The notes: a model not told the origin generated them from the letters alone. 64,000 nucleotides of DNA from an uncultured Eubacterium sp. (GCA_910584595.1 CAJUBQ010000013.1:7275-71274); one strand, 5' to 3'. Positions 9,082 to 17,281 are shown, counted from the stretch's first letter. Translations and numbers: made by a program.

Positions 9082-9352
9082 GTGAAAACCAGCAGGGAGA
9101 GGAAATCTGCCCCGTCTGCTGTGGCTTTGGAAGAATGTTAGAGGCCCTTGGTATTCTGCCCGATACACAGGCGGCGAGGCCGAAGCGGCGCCTTTAGCTG
9201 CTGGCGGCAGCCAGGGCGAATAGCATGCCCCTTGGGTACTGGGCGGCGCGACCGTCCGGTTCCACAGCCTGGATGCAGAATGCTTAGGGCTTCTTGCATT
9301 CTGGAGCGGACACAGCAGACGGGGCAGATTTTCTCTCACAGCGTCCGAGTAG
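9082..9352 (-). repeat. Palindromic element copy C (inverted)
   Basis: Same element in the opposite orientation to A: the GCGTCCGAGTAGCC end lies on the right. Terminal arms 9092-9123 and 9311-9342 pair with three mismatches in 32. Sequence of the arms differs clearly from copy A, yet pairing is kept. Contains the inserted micro-module at 9217-9239. Confidence 0.8.
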
Positions 9353-9404
9353 CCAGAATGTAACACTTTTTGTAAATTGTTGCATTTCCGCTTAAGTTCG
9401 CGCC

Positions 9405-9680
9405 TATGGGGATTTGCCCGATCTTCCTGTGTCCGTACCCGATAAAACGGGGCATGCTATTCCAGAATGTAAGAATCTCTAAGCATTCTGCATTTACTAT
9501 CCGACAACCGGACGGTCGCGTCACCTAGTACCCAAGGGGCATACTATTCGCCCTGGCTAAACACCAGCAGCTTAAGGCTTCGCCCCTGGTTATGTAGCAG
9601 AATACCAAGAGCTTCTAACATTCTTCCAAAGCCACAGGAGAAGATCGGACAAATCCCCTCTCCCGGCTGGTTTTGAAAAG
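9405..9680 (+). repeat. Palindromic element copy D
   Basis: Same orientation as A. Arms 9408-9431 and 9633-9658 pair with one mismatch and a 2-base bulge; the right end continues CCCGGCTGGTTTTGAAAAG. The extreme left end is lost. Two micro-module insertions (9435-9462 and 9528-9550) break the alignment with A. The inner stem around the core is shortened by a deletion (GCTTAAGGCTTCG). Confidence 0.8.
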
Positions 9681-9921
9681 CCTTACATCAATATCTTATA
9701 CCCACTGCTTTTTAATAGAATAATATTCTATTCATTGTTATTGATTAGGAATTACCGTAAATAATTTGTATTATATTTTGGGACAGTGATTTCACCCGCG
9801 TTTTTTATGTATATTAAAAACCAAATATAAGCAGGAATATAAAATTAAGAAAAGTTTGAAATCATATGATAATTGTTTTGTTTTATAAATCATTGCATCG
9901 TATGCTGTATTAGCGTAAAGC
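9681..9921. other. Gene-free AT-rich spacer
   Basis: No credible gene. Only a small AATAGAAT/ATTCTATT inverted repeat near 9716-9734 is seen; the rest is AT-rich with no recognisable promoter or terminator. Confidence 0.6.
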
Positions 9922-10180
9922 AAGTGAAAAACAGCCGGGAGAGGGGAGCTGTCTGATCTGCTTGTGACGTTGGAAGGATGTTAGAATCTCTTAGCGTTCT
10001 GCTCCATCACCAGGGGCGAAGCCAAGCGTCACCTTTAGCTGCTGGCGTTTAGCCAGGGCGAACTAGGTGACGCGACCGTCCGGTTACCGTATAGTAAATG
10101 CAGAATGCTTAGAGATTCTTACATTCTGGAACAGGAACAAGCAGATCAGACAGCTCCCCTCTTCCGGCGTCCGGGCATCC
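9922..10180 (-). repeat. Palindromic element copy E (inverted)
   Basis: Inverted like copy C, with GGCGTCCGGGCATCC on the right end. Terminal arms 9934-9966 and 10137-10168 pair with a single mismatch although both arms differ from those of A at about a third of positions. The inner stem GCGTCACC/GGTGACGC differs from A (GCAGCACC/GGTGCTGC) by two compensatory pair changes. Confidence 0.8.
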
Positions 10181-10227
10181 AAAACACAACACTTTTATTT
10201 AAAATATAGCATAATGATTTATAAATC

Positions 10228-10255
10228 AGAAAAGCCGCCCTAAGGCAGCTTTTCT
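10228..10255. terminator. Stem-loop after the repeat array
   Basis: AGAAAAGC-C-GCC (10228-10239) pairs with GGC-A-GCTTTTCT (10244-10255), one mismatch, 4-base loop. The flanking A/T runs allow weak termination in either direction. Confidence 0.5.
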
Positions 10256-10295
10256 ATTGGGGGAGGATAAAGTATTTATTGTATCTTTTGCATGC

Positions 10296-10334
10296 AATCC
10301 GAAGACTTTTTTGGGGGTAATTCATCTTCGGATT
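10296..10334. repeat. 10-bp inverted repeat in the leader of the amino-acid operon
   Basis: AATCCGAAGA (10296-10305) and TCTTCGGATT (10325-10334) are perfect reverse complements with a 19-base spacer that contains TTTTTTGGGGG. It lies 120 bases before the operon promoter. The rest of the 10256-10453 stretch shows no gene. It may be an operator or part of an RNA ending upstream. Confidence 0.5.
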
Positions 10335-10453
10335 AATTATAGTATAGACGCTTTGTTCAAAAGTATTCATAACAATTGTATTTTTATTTCTATTTTTTCA
10401 CTTTTATTCTTTTTATGGCTGCTGAAATTATTCCTGCTTGCTCACATCCTCTA

Positions 10454-10482
10454 TTGACTTCATTTCGCTGAACTGCTATTAT
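10454..10482 (+). promoter_or_regulatory. Sigma-A promoter of the amino-acid ABC operon
   Basis: TTGACT (10454-10459), 17-base spacer, TATTAT (10477-10482), overlapped by TATAAT at 10480-10485. The leader to the first start is about 90 nt and contains a CCTGCAGA/TCTGCATGCAGG partial inverted repeat (10492-10531). Confidence 0.65.
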
Positions 10483-10580
10483 AATGAAGTGCCTGCAGAT
10501 GGAAACTCTAAATGATCTTTTCTGCATGCAGGAAAATCTTATTTACATACTTATAATAAGGAAAAAAGGAGACTTACACT

Positions 10581-11489
10581 ATGAAAAAATTAATCGCTCT
10601 GTCACTTACTATGATGTTATCTGTTTCACTGGCAGCTTGCGGAAGCGCTGATAATTCTGACAAACAGGCAGATAGTCCGTCAAGTGGCGCCACAGATGAC
10701 AATACCGCTAACACTGCGTCTGACGATGCCTCGGATAATAGTACATCTACATCTGACGCGGATGATTCTTCCTCTGCTGCTGACAGTGATATGGCCTATG
10801 TAAAAGACAAAGGCTCCCTTGTTGTTGGCATTACCAATTTTGAGCCAATGGACTATCAGGATGCTGATGGCAATTGGATCGGTTTTGACGCGGATATGGC
10901 CAAAGCGTTTGCAGAAAGTCTTGGGGTTACCGCAGATTTTGTCGAAATTGACTGGGATAATAAAGTATTTGAATTAGAAGGAAAAACAATCGACTGCGTA
11001 TGGAATGGCATGACACTTACTGATGAAGTGACCAGCGCGATGGAATGCTCCAAAGCATACTGCAATAATGCACAGGTTGTGATTGTCTCAGCAGATCAGG
11101 CTGACTTATATCAGGATGTAGAAAGCTTAAAAGAACTGAACTTTGCAGTCGAAGCCGGAAGCGCAGGTGAAGCGCAGGCAAAAGCCAATAATTTCAGCTA
11201 TACTCCGGTACAGCAGCAGTCTGCTGCCCTGATGGAAGTGGCTGCCGGTACCGCAGATGCAGCCATTATCGATTCTCTGATGGCAGCTGCCATGGTAGGC
11301 GATGGTACCGGTTATGCAGACCTTACTTATACGGTTGGCTTAAATAATGAAGAATATGGCGTAGGGTTCCGTAAAGGTTCTGACCTTGCTGCTGCTTTAA
11401 ATGACTTTTTTGCTGCATCCTATGCAGACGGCAGTATGACACAATGTGCAGAAACTTATGGTGTACAGGCAGCTGTAGTAGAACAGTAG
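10581..11489 (+). CDS. Polar amino-acid ABC transporter binding lipoprotein
   Basis: A 302-residue family-3 solute-binding protein. Signal and lipobox LAAC with Cys20; residues 22-72 are a very Ser/Asp/Thr-rich flexible linker; from KGSLVVGITNFEPMDY onward the classical HisJ/GlnH-type fold, including the DADMAKAFAESLGV segment. AAGGAG ribosome site at 10566-10571. It delivers an amino acid to the permease-ATPase pair that follows; cystine, histidine or a similar polar substrate is possible but cannot be chosen from sequence. Confidence 0.9.
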   Translation: MKKLIALSLTMMLSVSLAACGSADNSDKQADSPSSGATDDNTANTASDDASDNSTSTSDADDSSSAADSDMAYVKDKGSLVVGITNFEPMDYQDADGNWIGFDADMAKAFAESLGVTADFVEIDWDNKVFELEGKTIDCVWNGMTLTDEVTSAMECSKAYCNNAQVVIVSADQADLYQDVESLKELNFAVEAGSAGEAQAKANNFSYTPVQQQSAALMEVAAGTADAAIIDSLMAAAMVGDGTGYADLTYTVGLNNEEYGVGFRKGSDLAAALNDFFAASYADGSMTQCAETYGVQAAVVEQ

Positions 11490-11500
11490 TCTTTGTCTTA

Positions 11501-11534
11501 ACCGTTCATTCTGCTTTAGAGCAGAATGAGCGGT
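11501..11534 (+). terminator. Intra-operon stem-loop behind the binding-protein gene
   Basis: ACCGTTCATTCTGC (11501-11514) pairs with GCAGAATGAGCGGT (11521-11534), with one G-U pair and a 6-base loop, followed by CCCATTTTT. This is a partial terminator or mRNA-stabilising hairpin that would give more binding protein than permease. Confidence 0.65.
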
Positions 11535-11564
11535 TCCCATTTTTAGAGAAAGCAGGATACGTAA

Positions 11565-12251
11565 ATGGAACTTTTTCTGGAACAATTTCCAATTGTTGTC
11601 AAAGCACTAAACATTGGATTTTTACAGACATTAAAACTCTTTTTTGTAACATTGATAGGTGCATTTCCGCTCGGACTTATCATTGCTTTTGGTTCGATGA
11701 GCCGTTTTGCGCCGCTTCGTTATATTACAAGATTATTTGTCTGGATAATGCGCGGCACTCCGCTTATGATTCAGCTTTTGATCGTTTTTTATTTTCCAAG
11801 TCTTGCATTAGATATACATATATGGGGCGGAAGCCAGTCCGGACGCTTTTTTGCAGCTTCCGTGTCATTTGTATTAAATTACGCCTGTTACTTTTCCGAA
11901 ATATACCGTGGCGGTATCCAGGGAATTCCCGTAGGGCAGACAGAAGCCGGACTTGTGCTTGGCATGACAAGAAGCCAGATTTTCTTTAAGGTGACTTTGC
12001 TCCAAATGATTAAGCGGATTGTTCCTCCGATGTCAAACGAAATTATTACGCTCGTAAAAGATACTTCATTGTCTCAAATTATTGCGTTACAAGAACTGAT
12101 TTGGGCAGGAGAAGCTTTTATGAAGGGGTCTCACGGTATTTCCGGCGCAATCTGGCCGCTGTTTTTTACCGCAGTATATTACCTTATTTTTAATGGTATC
12201 CTTACGTTAGCGCTTGGCAAACTGGAAAAGAAATTAGACTATTTCCGCTAA
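11565..12251 (+). CDS. Polar amino-acid ABC transporter permease
   Basis: A 228-residue HisM/GlnP-type permease with about five membrane segments, beginning MELFLEQFPIVVKALNIGF. The MRGTPLMIQLLIVFY segment and the EAA loop (GQTEAGLVLGMTRSQIFFK) are typical of the family. Since only one permease gene is present it probably works as a homodimer. Downstream lies the ATPase, 41 bases away with an AGGAGG ribosome site. Confidence 0.92.
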   Translation: MELFLEQFPIVVKALNIGFLQTLKLFFVTLIGAFPLGLIIAFGSMSRFAPLRYITRLFVWIMRGTPLMIQLLIVFYFPSLALDIHIWGGSQSGRFFAASVSFVLNYACYFSEIYRGGIQGIPVGQTEAGLVLGMTRSQIFFKVTLLQMIKRIVPPMSNEIITLVKDTSLSQIIALQELIWAGEAFMKGSHGISGAIWPLFFTAVYYLIFNGILTLALGKLEKKLDYFR

Positions 12252-12292
12252 AAAATGTAGAAATATCACTTTTATCATTAGGAGGAACTCTC

Positions 12293-13084
12293 ATGCCAAT
12301 ATTAGAAGTAGAACATATCCGCAAAACTTTTGAACATACACAAGTGCTTAAGGATATCAGTTTTTCTCTGGAACAGGGACAAGTCGTTTCGATCATCGGC
12401 TCTTCCGGCAGCGGCAAGACAACTTTGCTGCGCTGTCTGAACTTTCTGGAACGGCCAGATGGAGGAATTATCCGTGTCAATGGGGAAACTTTATTTGATG
12501 CAGATCATATATCTGCGCATAGCGAACAGGAAATTCGCAGAAAACGCCTGCATTTTGGCCTTGTTTTTCAATCGTTTCATCTGTTTCCGCAATATACCGC
12601 ACTGCAGAATGTCATGCTTGCAAAAGAGCTGCTTGCAAAAGACGAACCGGATTATAAAGCAAGAAAAAAAGAAATTCAGAAGGAAATCGAATTACAGGCG
12701 CAATCGCTGCTGCAGCAGATGGGACTTCGTGACCGGATGCACAACTACCCACATCAACTATCTGGAGGACAATGCCAAAGAGTCGCTATCGCACGTGCTC
12801 TGGCGCTGACGCCGGATATTCTCTGCTTTGATGAACCAACTTCCGCCCTGGACCCTGAATTGACCGGAGAAGTGTTAAAAGTTATCCGGGAACTGGCAGA
12901 TCAGCAAACCACGATGATTATTGTTACGCACGAAATGGCATTTGCGCGGGACGTTGCAAATCATGTCATATTTATGGACGACGGATGTATTTTGGAGCAA
13001 GGCGACCCTTACGAAGTTATGGAACATCCGCGTGAAGAACGTACGAAACAGTTTTTATCCCGTTTTACGCTGGAGCGTGTTTGA
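12293..13084 (+). CDS. Polar amino-acid ABC transporter ATPase
   Basis: A 263-residue ATPase: Walker A GSSGSGKT at 36-43, Q-loop VFQSFHLFPQ near 91-100, signature LSGGQ at 156-160, Walker B ILCFDEP with Asp180 and Glu181, and the switch His in VTHEM. All catalytic residues are intact. The final residues LERV and the stop codon are contributed by the short repeat GAGCGTGTTTGA that starts at 13073, so the native C-terminus seems to have been rewritten by a repeat insertion. This is harmless by position, just past the usual QFLSRF ending. Confidence 0.93.
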   Translation: MPILEVEHIRKTFEHTQVLKDISFSLEQGQVVSIIGSSGSGKTTLLRCLNFLERPDGGIIRVNGETLFDADHISAHSEQEIRRKRLHFGLVFQSFHLFPQYTALQNVMLAKELLAKDEPDYKARKKEIQKEIELQAQSLLQQMGLRDRMHNYPHQLSGGQCQRVAIARALALTPDILCFDEPTSALDPELTGEVLKVIRELADQQTTMIIVTHEMAFARDVANHVIFMDDGCILEQGDPYEVMEHPREERTKQFLSRFTLERV

Positions 13085-13110
13085 AAATTCCTTTCCGCGA
13101 TCTGTACTCC
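13073..13110 (+). repeat. Short GAGCGTGTTTGA repeat fused to a gene end
   Basis: GAGCGTGTTTGAAAA followed by TTCCGCG-ATCTG-ACTCC aligns at roughly 80 percent with the start of palindromic element copy B (8793-8829). The motif provides the stop codon of the ATPase gene. Confidence 0.6.
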
Positions 13111-13145
13111 AAACTTTGCTATTATTTAAAAATATGAGGTGTTTT

Positions 13146-13412
13146 ATGAAACAGCTGAAACGTATACTTGCTATCATTGGAATTGTATTATTAGTTGCCA
13201 TGTATTTCATCACACTTCTTTGTGCTATTTTTGATACCGGAAACGATATGTTTATGTTCAAAGCCTCTGTGACGTGCACCATACTTGTACCTGTCTTACT
13301 CTGGGGTTATACGGTTATTTACCGGCTTGCAAAAGGCAAAAACGAGAAAGAACTGCAGGAAACACTTCGTAAAATGGAAGACGAAAATCACAAAAAAAAT
13401 AATCTGAAATAA
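13146..13412 (+). CDS. Small membrane protein of unknown function
   Basis: Eighty-eight residues from the ATG at 13146, preceded by GAGGT. Two membrane segments (about 7-28 and 42-60) and then a charged, helical C-terminal tail (KGKNEKELQETLRKMEDENHKK) likely in the cytoplasm. The gene lies 61 bases behind the amino-acid ATPase, with a repeat in between, and ends at a clear terminator, so it may be the last gene of that operon. No family recognised. A longer in-frame reading from 12921 overlaps the ATPase and is rejected. Confidence 0.6.
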   Translation: MKQLKRILAIIGIVLLVAMYFITLLCAIFDTGNDMFMFKASVTCTILVPVLLWGYTVIYRLAKGKNEKELQETLRKMEDENHKKNNLK

Positions 13413-13421
13413 AAATGTTAT

Positions 13422-13457
13422 AAAACAACCGCCAAAATTAAATCTGGCGGTTGTTTT
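13422..13457. terminator. Rho-independent terminator
   Basis: AAAACAACCGCCA (13422-13434) pairs perfectly with TGGCGGTTGTTTT (13445-13457), followed by further T. It closes the amino-acid operon and can also serve the convergent DUF4340 operon. Confidence 0.9.
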
Positions 13458-13498
13458 TATTTGTTTCATTCGCAAAAACTCAGGCACTTAAATTTGCA

Positions 13499-14065
13499 CT
13501 ATGATTTATCATCCGTATCCGTTTGCGTTTTCTCCTGTTCAAAATCTTCTGCCGTCTTATCAAACGCAGTATATACAGATTCCTCTACAAGATAAATGCT
13601 GCTGTTCTCACTTGTCTTCACATAATACTGTCCAAGCATTTCATTTTTCATTCCAAAAATCAGAGAAGAAGTCCCATTTTGAGTTGTAACCGTTACTGTG
13701 CGCGATGGATTAGAAAATCCATAGTCCTCTCCTTCCTGTGCTTCTACTTTTGTTTCCGATGTAATAGAACCTGCTTTTTGTAAAAAATCTGTAAAAGCAT
13801 CCTGATCCAGTATGATATCACTGTCAGCGGCCTTCCATTTTTCTCCGTCTTTTTCAAAAGTATATTTCGTTCCATCCAAATCATAGCTGATGGCTGTCAC
13901 ACTGTCCGATGGAAAAGAAGTCAATGGCATCACCGCTTCTGCTTCCTGTTTGTTTTTTTCTTTTTCCTGTCTTGCCTGATAAGAACGAATTCCCATATAT
14001 GCGCCTGCCATTATCAGTATAAACAAAAGAAGCGTCAAAAACTGAACGACCTGTTTTTTTTGCAT
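13499..14065 (-). CDS. DUF4340 membrane-anchored protein
   Basis: A 188-residue protein with one N-terminal membrane anchor (about 8-27), then an acidic linker and a DUF4340-like domain (VTAISYDLDGTKYTFEKDG; GFSNPSRTVTVTTQNG). It probably sits outside the membrane. A GGGAGGG ribosome site is in the 18-base gap behind the large Gld-like gene, so it is co-transcribed with it. In many bacteria DUF4340 proteins accompany GldF/GldG-like ABC genes, forming an export or envelope complex of unknown substrate. The family is often longer, so this is a short form. Confidence 0.8.
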   Translation of the reverse strand: MQKKQVVQFLTLLLFILIMAGAYMGIRSYQARQEKEKNKQEAEAVMPLTSFPSDSVTAISYDLDGTKYTFEKDGEKWKAADSDIILDQDAFTDFLQKAGSITSETKVEAQEGEDYGFSNPSRTVTVTTQNGTSSLIFGMKNEMLGQYYVKTSENSSIYLVEESVYTAFDKTAEDFEQEKTQTDTDDKS

Positions 14066-14083
14066 AAATAAACTTCCCTCCCT

Positions 14084-16198
14084 CTATGCTTTTCTTCTGC
14101 GCATCCAGATTGCTATCCCAACTGCTGCTAATAAAATTGGAACCGCAATCACGCTGCAAAATCCAATAATAATCATCGTGCCCTGAGAAATCACAATGGA
14201 TTCCAATGTATACGGTTTTACAGGAATCACAATCAAATTAGAAGTATCCGTCTCTGCAGCCAGATTCCGGACAGATGATGCAAATAAAGCTGAATTGTTG
14301 CCGGATACTTGCCGATCTGCGTCATCTGCAAACATCATCGTAGATGTATATACCATAAGCTGTGCCTGAGATTTGGAGTCTGCAACAGATATACCGATGG
14401 TAAACGGCCCCTGGACATCTCCTTTTTCTTTTTCGAAACTGGTCATATTCTGTACATCTTCTTTCAAAAACGCTTGTTTTGATGTTGTAAGCAGCTCTGT
14501 ATAAGACACCGTTTCATCTTCCTGTTCCTGCACCTGCGTTAATCCTTGCGCGTATGGAACAAAGACATATTCATTGGATACTTCAGAAGTAACGGTATCA
14601 TAAGAAATATCCGGCAGCAAATACATTGGATTTTGATAATAGTTACCGTCATTTGTCTCTATCACCATACCATTGTTCAACTCAAGTCCATAAGCTTTTA
14701 AAATACTTTGAAACTGCTCCATTGTCTCTGTCGTATACTGCGTTGTAATAAATACTTTACCGCCATCTGCCAGATAATTTAATACTTTTTGGGCATCATC
14801 TTCAGAAAAATCAGATGCCGGCCCAAGAATCAATAGCAATTGACAGTCTTTTGGAATCTCATCGGCTTCCAGTAAATTTAAATCCTTTAATCCAAGATTC
14901 ATTTTTTCAATAGATTCTTTAAAACGGCCGCTTACAGAGCTTTCTCCATGACCGGTGAGCGCATAGACAGTCTGCATGTCTTCATTTGTCACATATTGAA
15001 TCGCACTGGTAAGCTGCCCTTCCGCATCATATCCGGTAGTTTGAGATGTATACGTCTGATAATCCACCTCTGTCTCATAAACATCACTGTAATCAATCAC
15101 TTTTGACCGTTCGCTGCATACTGCAATCACACTGTTTCCCGAAATTCGCTCCTGTGTGTATTTCTGGTAAAAATTCGGAGACACAGCCGGATCCACATAA
15201 GTTACTTTTATATTATCAGATAATTCCTCATATTTTTGAAGTGTAGCCGCTAACTGTTCATCTTTGGACGTTTCAGAAGCAATCACATAAAGCTCTACCT
15301 TCTGATCCAAGGCTGCGAGAATTTTTTTTGTATCCTCCGTAATGGAATACAGTTTAGATTCCGTACAATCAATATTCGTAAGCGTTGTTGGCAATGTCCC
15401 TGCAATCAGATTCATGATTACAACCGCCGCCACCGCTGCAGCACAAAATCCGATATTAAAAATGCCCATCCCAATCTTTTTCCTGCTGGCAGACCAGCGA
15501 CGTTTCTGAATCGACTGAGTTGTCAAAAATAAGAACAGAATTATCATGCTGATATAATAAACAACCGCAGTCAGATCCAGCTGGCCGTTTGTTAACCGAT
15601 CCAGACCTGCCGTCAGATTATAACAGCCCAATATGCGTGTAACAAAGTTCCCGCCGGACGAGATCGTTTGCGTAATTCCATCCATCATATATCCAAGGAA
15701 CAAAAACACAAATGACAAAACTGCTGAGATCACCTGACTCTCTGTCAGAGACGATACAAATGTGCCAATTGCAATACAGGTTAGTCCATACAGCCAAAAT
15801 CCTAAAATCGCTACATAACTTTCCATATACGGAATCGTGCCAAAACGGCCAAGCAGCAGCGGTGACAGGCTGATACACACCATTGCAGCAGAAAATACTG
15901 CTGCCAACGCCAAATATTTTCCAAGTACAACTTTACCAACGCTCACAGGCGCCGTCAGAATCAACTGATCTGTTTTTGCATGACGCTCTTCTGCTAAAAT
16001 ACGCATTGTAAGAACCGGAACCGTTACTAAAAATATAAACGCGATTGCATTTAGTGAATACGATATGTATGGATAGCCATAGGAAAGGCTATAAACATAA
16101 TAATACAAAAAATAAAATGCTAATGTAACAGCCAGAAACAGCCATCCGATGACCGACTGAAAACATGCCTGAAATTCTCTTTTCCATATTGCTCTCAT
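14084..16198 (-). CDS. Fused ABC-2 permease and GldG-like protein
   Basis: A 704-residue fusion. Residues 1-235 form a six-helix ABC-2/GldF-type permease (MRAIWKREFQACFQS start, then LTMRILAEERHAKTDQLILTAP). A further membrane helix at about 243-265 leads into a large extracellular GldG-like domain (about 275-660, with LTNIDCTESKLYSIT and LLILGPASDFSEDDAQKVLNYL), and a final helix near 670-695 ends in RRRKA. The start ATG directly abuts the ATPase stop (TAGATG). Together with the ATPase and DUF4340 protein it forms an envelope ABC system; in gliding Bacteroidetes the relatives serve motility, but in Clostridia the role is not known. Confidence 0.85.
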   Translation of the reverse strand: MRAIWKREFQACFQSVIGWLFLAVTLAFYFLYYYVYSLSYGYPYISYSLNAIAFIFLVTVPVLTMRILAEERHAKTDQLILTAPVSVGKVVLGKYLALAAVFSAAMVCISLSPLLLGRFGTIPYMESYVAILGFWLYGLTCIAIGTFVSSLTESQVISAVLSFVFLFLGYMMDGITQTISSGGNFVTRILGCYNLTAGLDRLTNGQLDLTAVVYYISMIILFLFLTTQSIQKRRWSASRKKIGMGIFNIGFCAAAVAAVVIMNLIAGTLPTTLTNIDCTESKLYSITEDTKKILAALDQKVELYVIASETSKDEQLAATLQKYEELSDNIKVTYVDPAVSPNFYQKYTQERISGNSVIAVCSERSKVIDYSDVYETEVDYQTYTSQTTGYDAEGQLTSAIQYVTNEDMQTVYALTGHGESSVSGRFKESIEKMNLGLKDLNLLEADEIPKDCQLLLILGPASDFSEDDAQKVLNYLADGGKVFITTQYTTETMEQFQSILKAYGLELNNGMVIETNDGNYYQNPMYLLPDISYDTVTSEVSNEYVFVPYAQGLTQVQEQEDETVSYTELLTTSKQAFLKEDVQNMTSFEKEKGDVQGPFTIGISVADSKSQAQLMVYTSTMMFADDADRQVSGNNSALFASSVRNLAAETDTSNLIVIPVKPYTLESIVISQGTMIIIGFCSVIAVPILLAAVGIAIWMRRRKA

Positions 16199-17281
16199 CT
16201 AGATATCCTCCTGCTCTTTCTGCATATGCTCTTGCACTTCCTGTCTGCCGTCCTGATTTTCTTCCACGACAGGCTGATCTTTTTGTATGCTGTCCGGATC
16301 TTTCGGTATATCCTCTTGTTCTTTTTGCATATGTTCCTGCTGGCTCCTGCTCTGATCTGTCAGTTCCAAAAATACCTGTTCCAGAGACTTTCCGGCAGCG
16401 GTCATCTCCAAAATCGGAATGCCCGCTTTTGCAAATGCAAAAAACACTTGTTCTCTTATATCTGCGCCTTTATCTGCACGCAGCACAGCACGCAGATAAC
16501 CTTCTTCCCTGTCTTTTGTAACGGATACGGACGCAATGCCATCTGCCCGCGGTATGATCTGCATCACGGCATCCTTTTCTCCTTTTATCAGTAAGCGAAT
16601 CTCCTGCTCTCCTGACATTTTTTCAATAAGATTTTGTGTTGTATCACTGGCTGCCAGACGGCCTTTTGAAATAATAAAAATATGTTCACATACTTCCCTT
16701 ACTTCCGATAAAATATGAGAGCTTAAAATAACTGTATGTTTCTTTCCGAGACTGCGGATCAGACTGCGAATTTCTATCATCTGCTGTGGATCCAGACCAA
16801 CGGTTGGTTCATCCAGAATAATTACCTCTGGATAACCTAAAACCGCCTGCGCAAATCCTACTCTTTGGCGATAGCCTTTAGACAGATTGCGTATCAGACG
16901 GTTTTCCATATCCGTAATCTTTGTAAGCTCCATCGCTTCATCGATATACCGGCGTTTTTTCTCTTTTGGTATCTTTTTTAAATTTGCTGCAAATTTCAAG
17001 TATTCTGCTACTGTCATATCCATATATAACGGCGGCTGTTCCGGCAGATAGCCTACGCACTTTCTGGCCTGTTCCGGCTGTTTAAAAATATCAAACCCAT
17101 TGATCTTTACCGTACCCTCGGTAGCCGCTATGTACCCGGTAATCATATTCATCGTCGTAGACTTGCCGGCTCCGTTCGGCCCAAGAAACCCGTAGATCTT
17201 TCCGGATTCAATATGCAACGTCAAATCATCTACGGCCGTCTGATCCCCATACTTTTTTGACAAATGGCTGATTTCTATCAC
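16199..17281 (-). CDS. ABC transporter ATPase, GldA/CcmA type
   Basis: I choose the GTG start at 17281 because GGGAGGAAAATA stands just before it and the family begins with IEISHLSKKYGDQ; this gives 360 residues. Walker A GFLGPNGAGKST, signature LSKGYRQ, Walker B VIILDEP and the switch His are all present. A C-terminal regulatory domain follows. The last 55 residues are a charged, repeat-bearing tail in which MQKEQEDI occurs twice; the DNA encoding the second copy also supplies the ribosome site of the next gene, which starts directly after the stop. It drives the Gld-like permease. Confidence 0.88.
   Translation of the reverse strand: MIEISHLSKKYGDQTAVDDLTLHIESGKIYGFLGPNGAGKSTTMNMITGYIAATEGTVKINGFDIFKQPEQARKCVGYLPEQPPLYMDMTVAEYLKFAANLKKIPKEKKRRYIDEAMELTKITDMENRLIRNLSKGYRQRVGFAQAVLGYPEVIILDEPTVGLDPQQMIEIRSLIRSLGKKHTVILSSHILSEVREVCEHIFIISKGRLAASDTTQNLIEKMSGEQEIRLLIKGEKDAVMQIIPRADGIASVSVTKDREEGYLRAVLRADKGADIREQVFFAFAKAGIPILEMTAAGKSLEQVFLELTDQSRSQQEHMQKEQEDIPKDPDSIQKDQPVVEENQDGRQEVQEHMQKEQEDI

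Noticed and set aside
8613..9366. Open frames inside the palindromic repeats (8613-8804 plus; 9010-9366 minus; 9148-9363 plus)
   Set aside because: They lie within inverted-repeat DNA, differ between copies by frameshifts, have no ribosome sites and no recognisable product.
12921..13145. Long upstream reading of the 88-residue membrane protein
   Set aside because: It overlaps the ATPase gene in another frame; the ATG at 13146 has a ribosome site and gives a sensible membrane protein.
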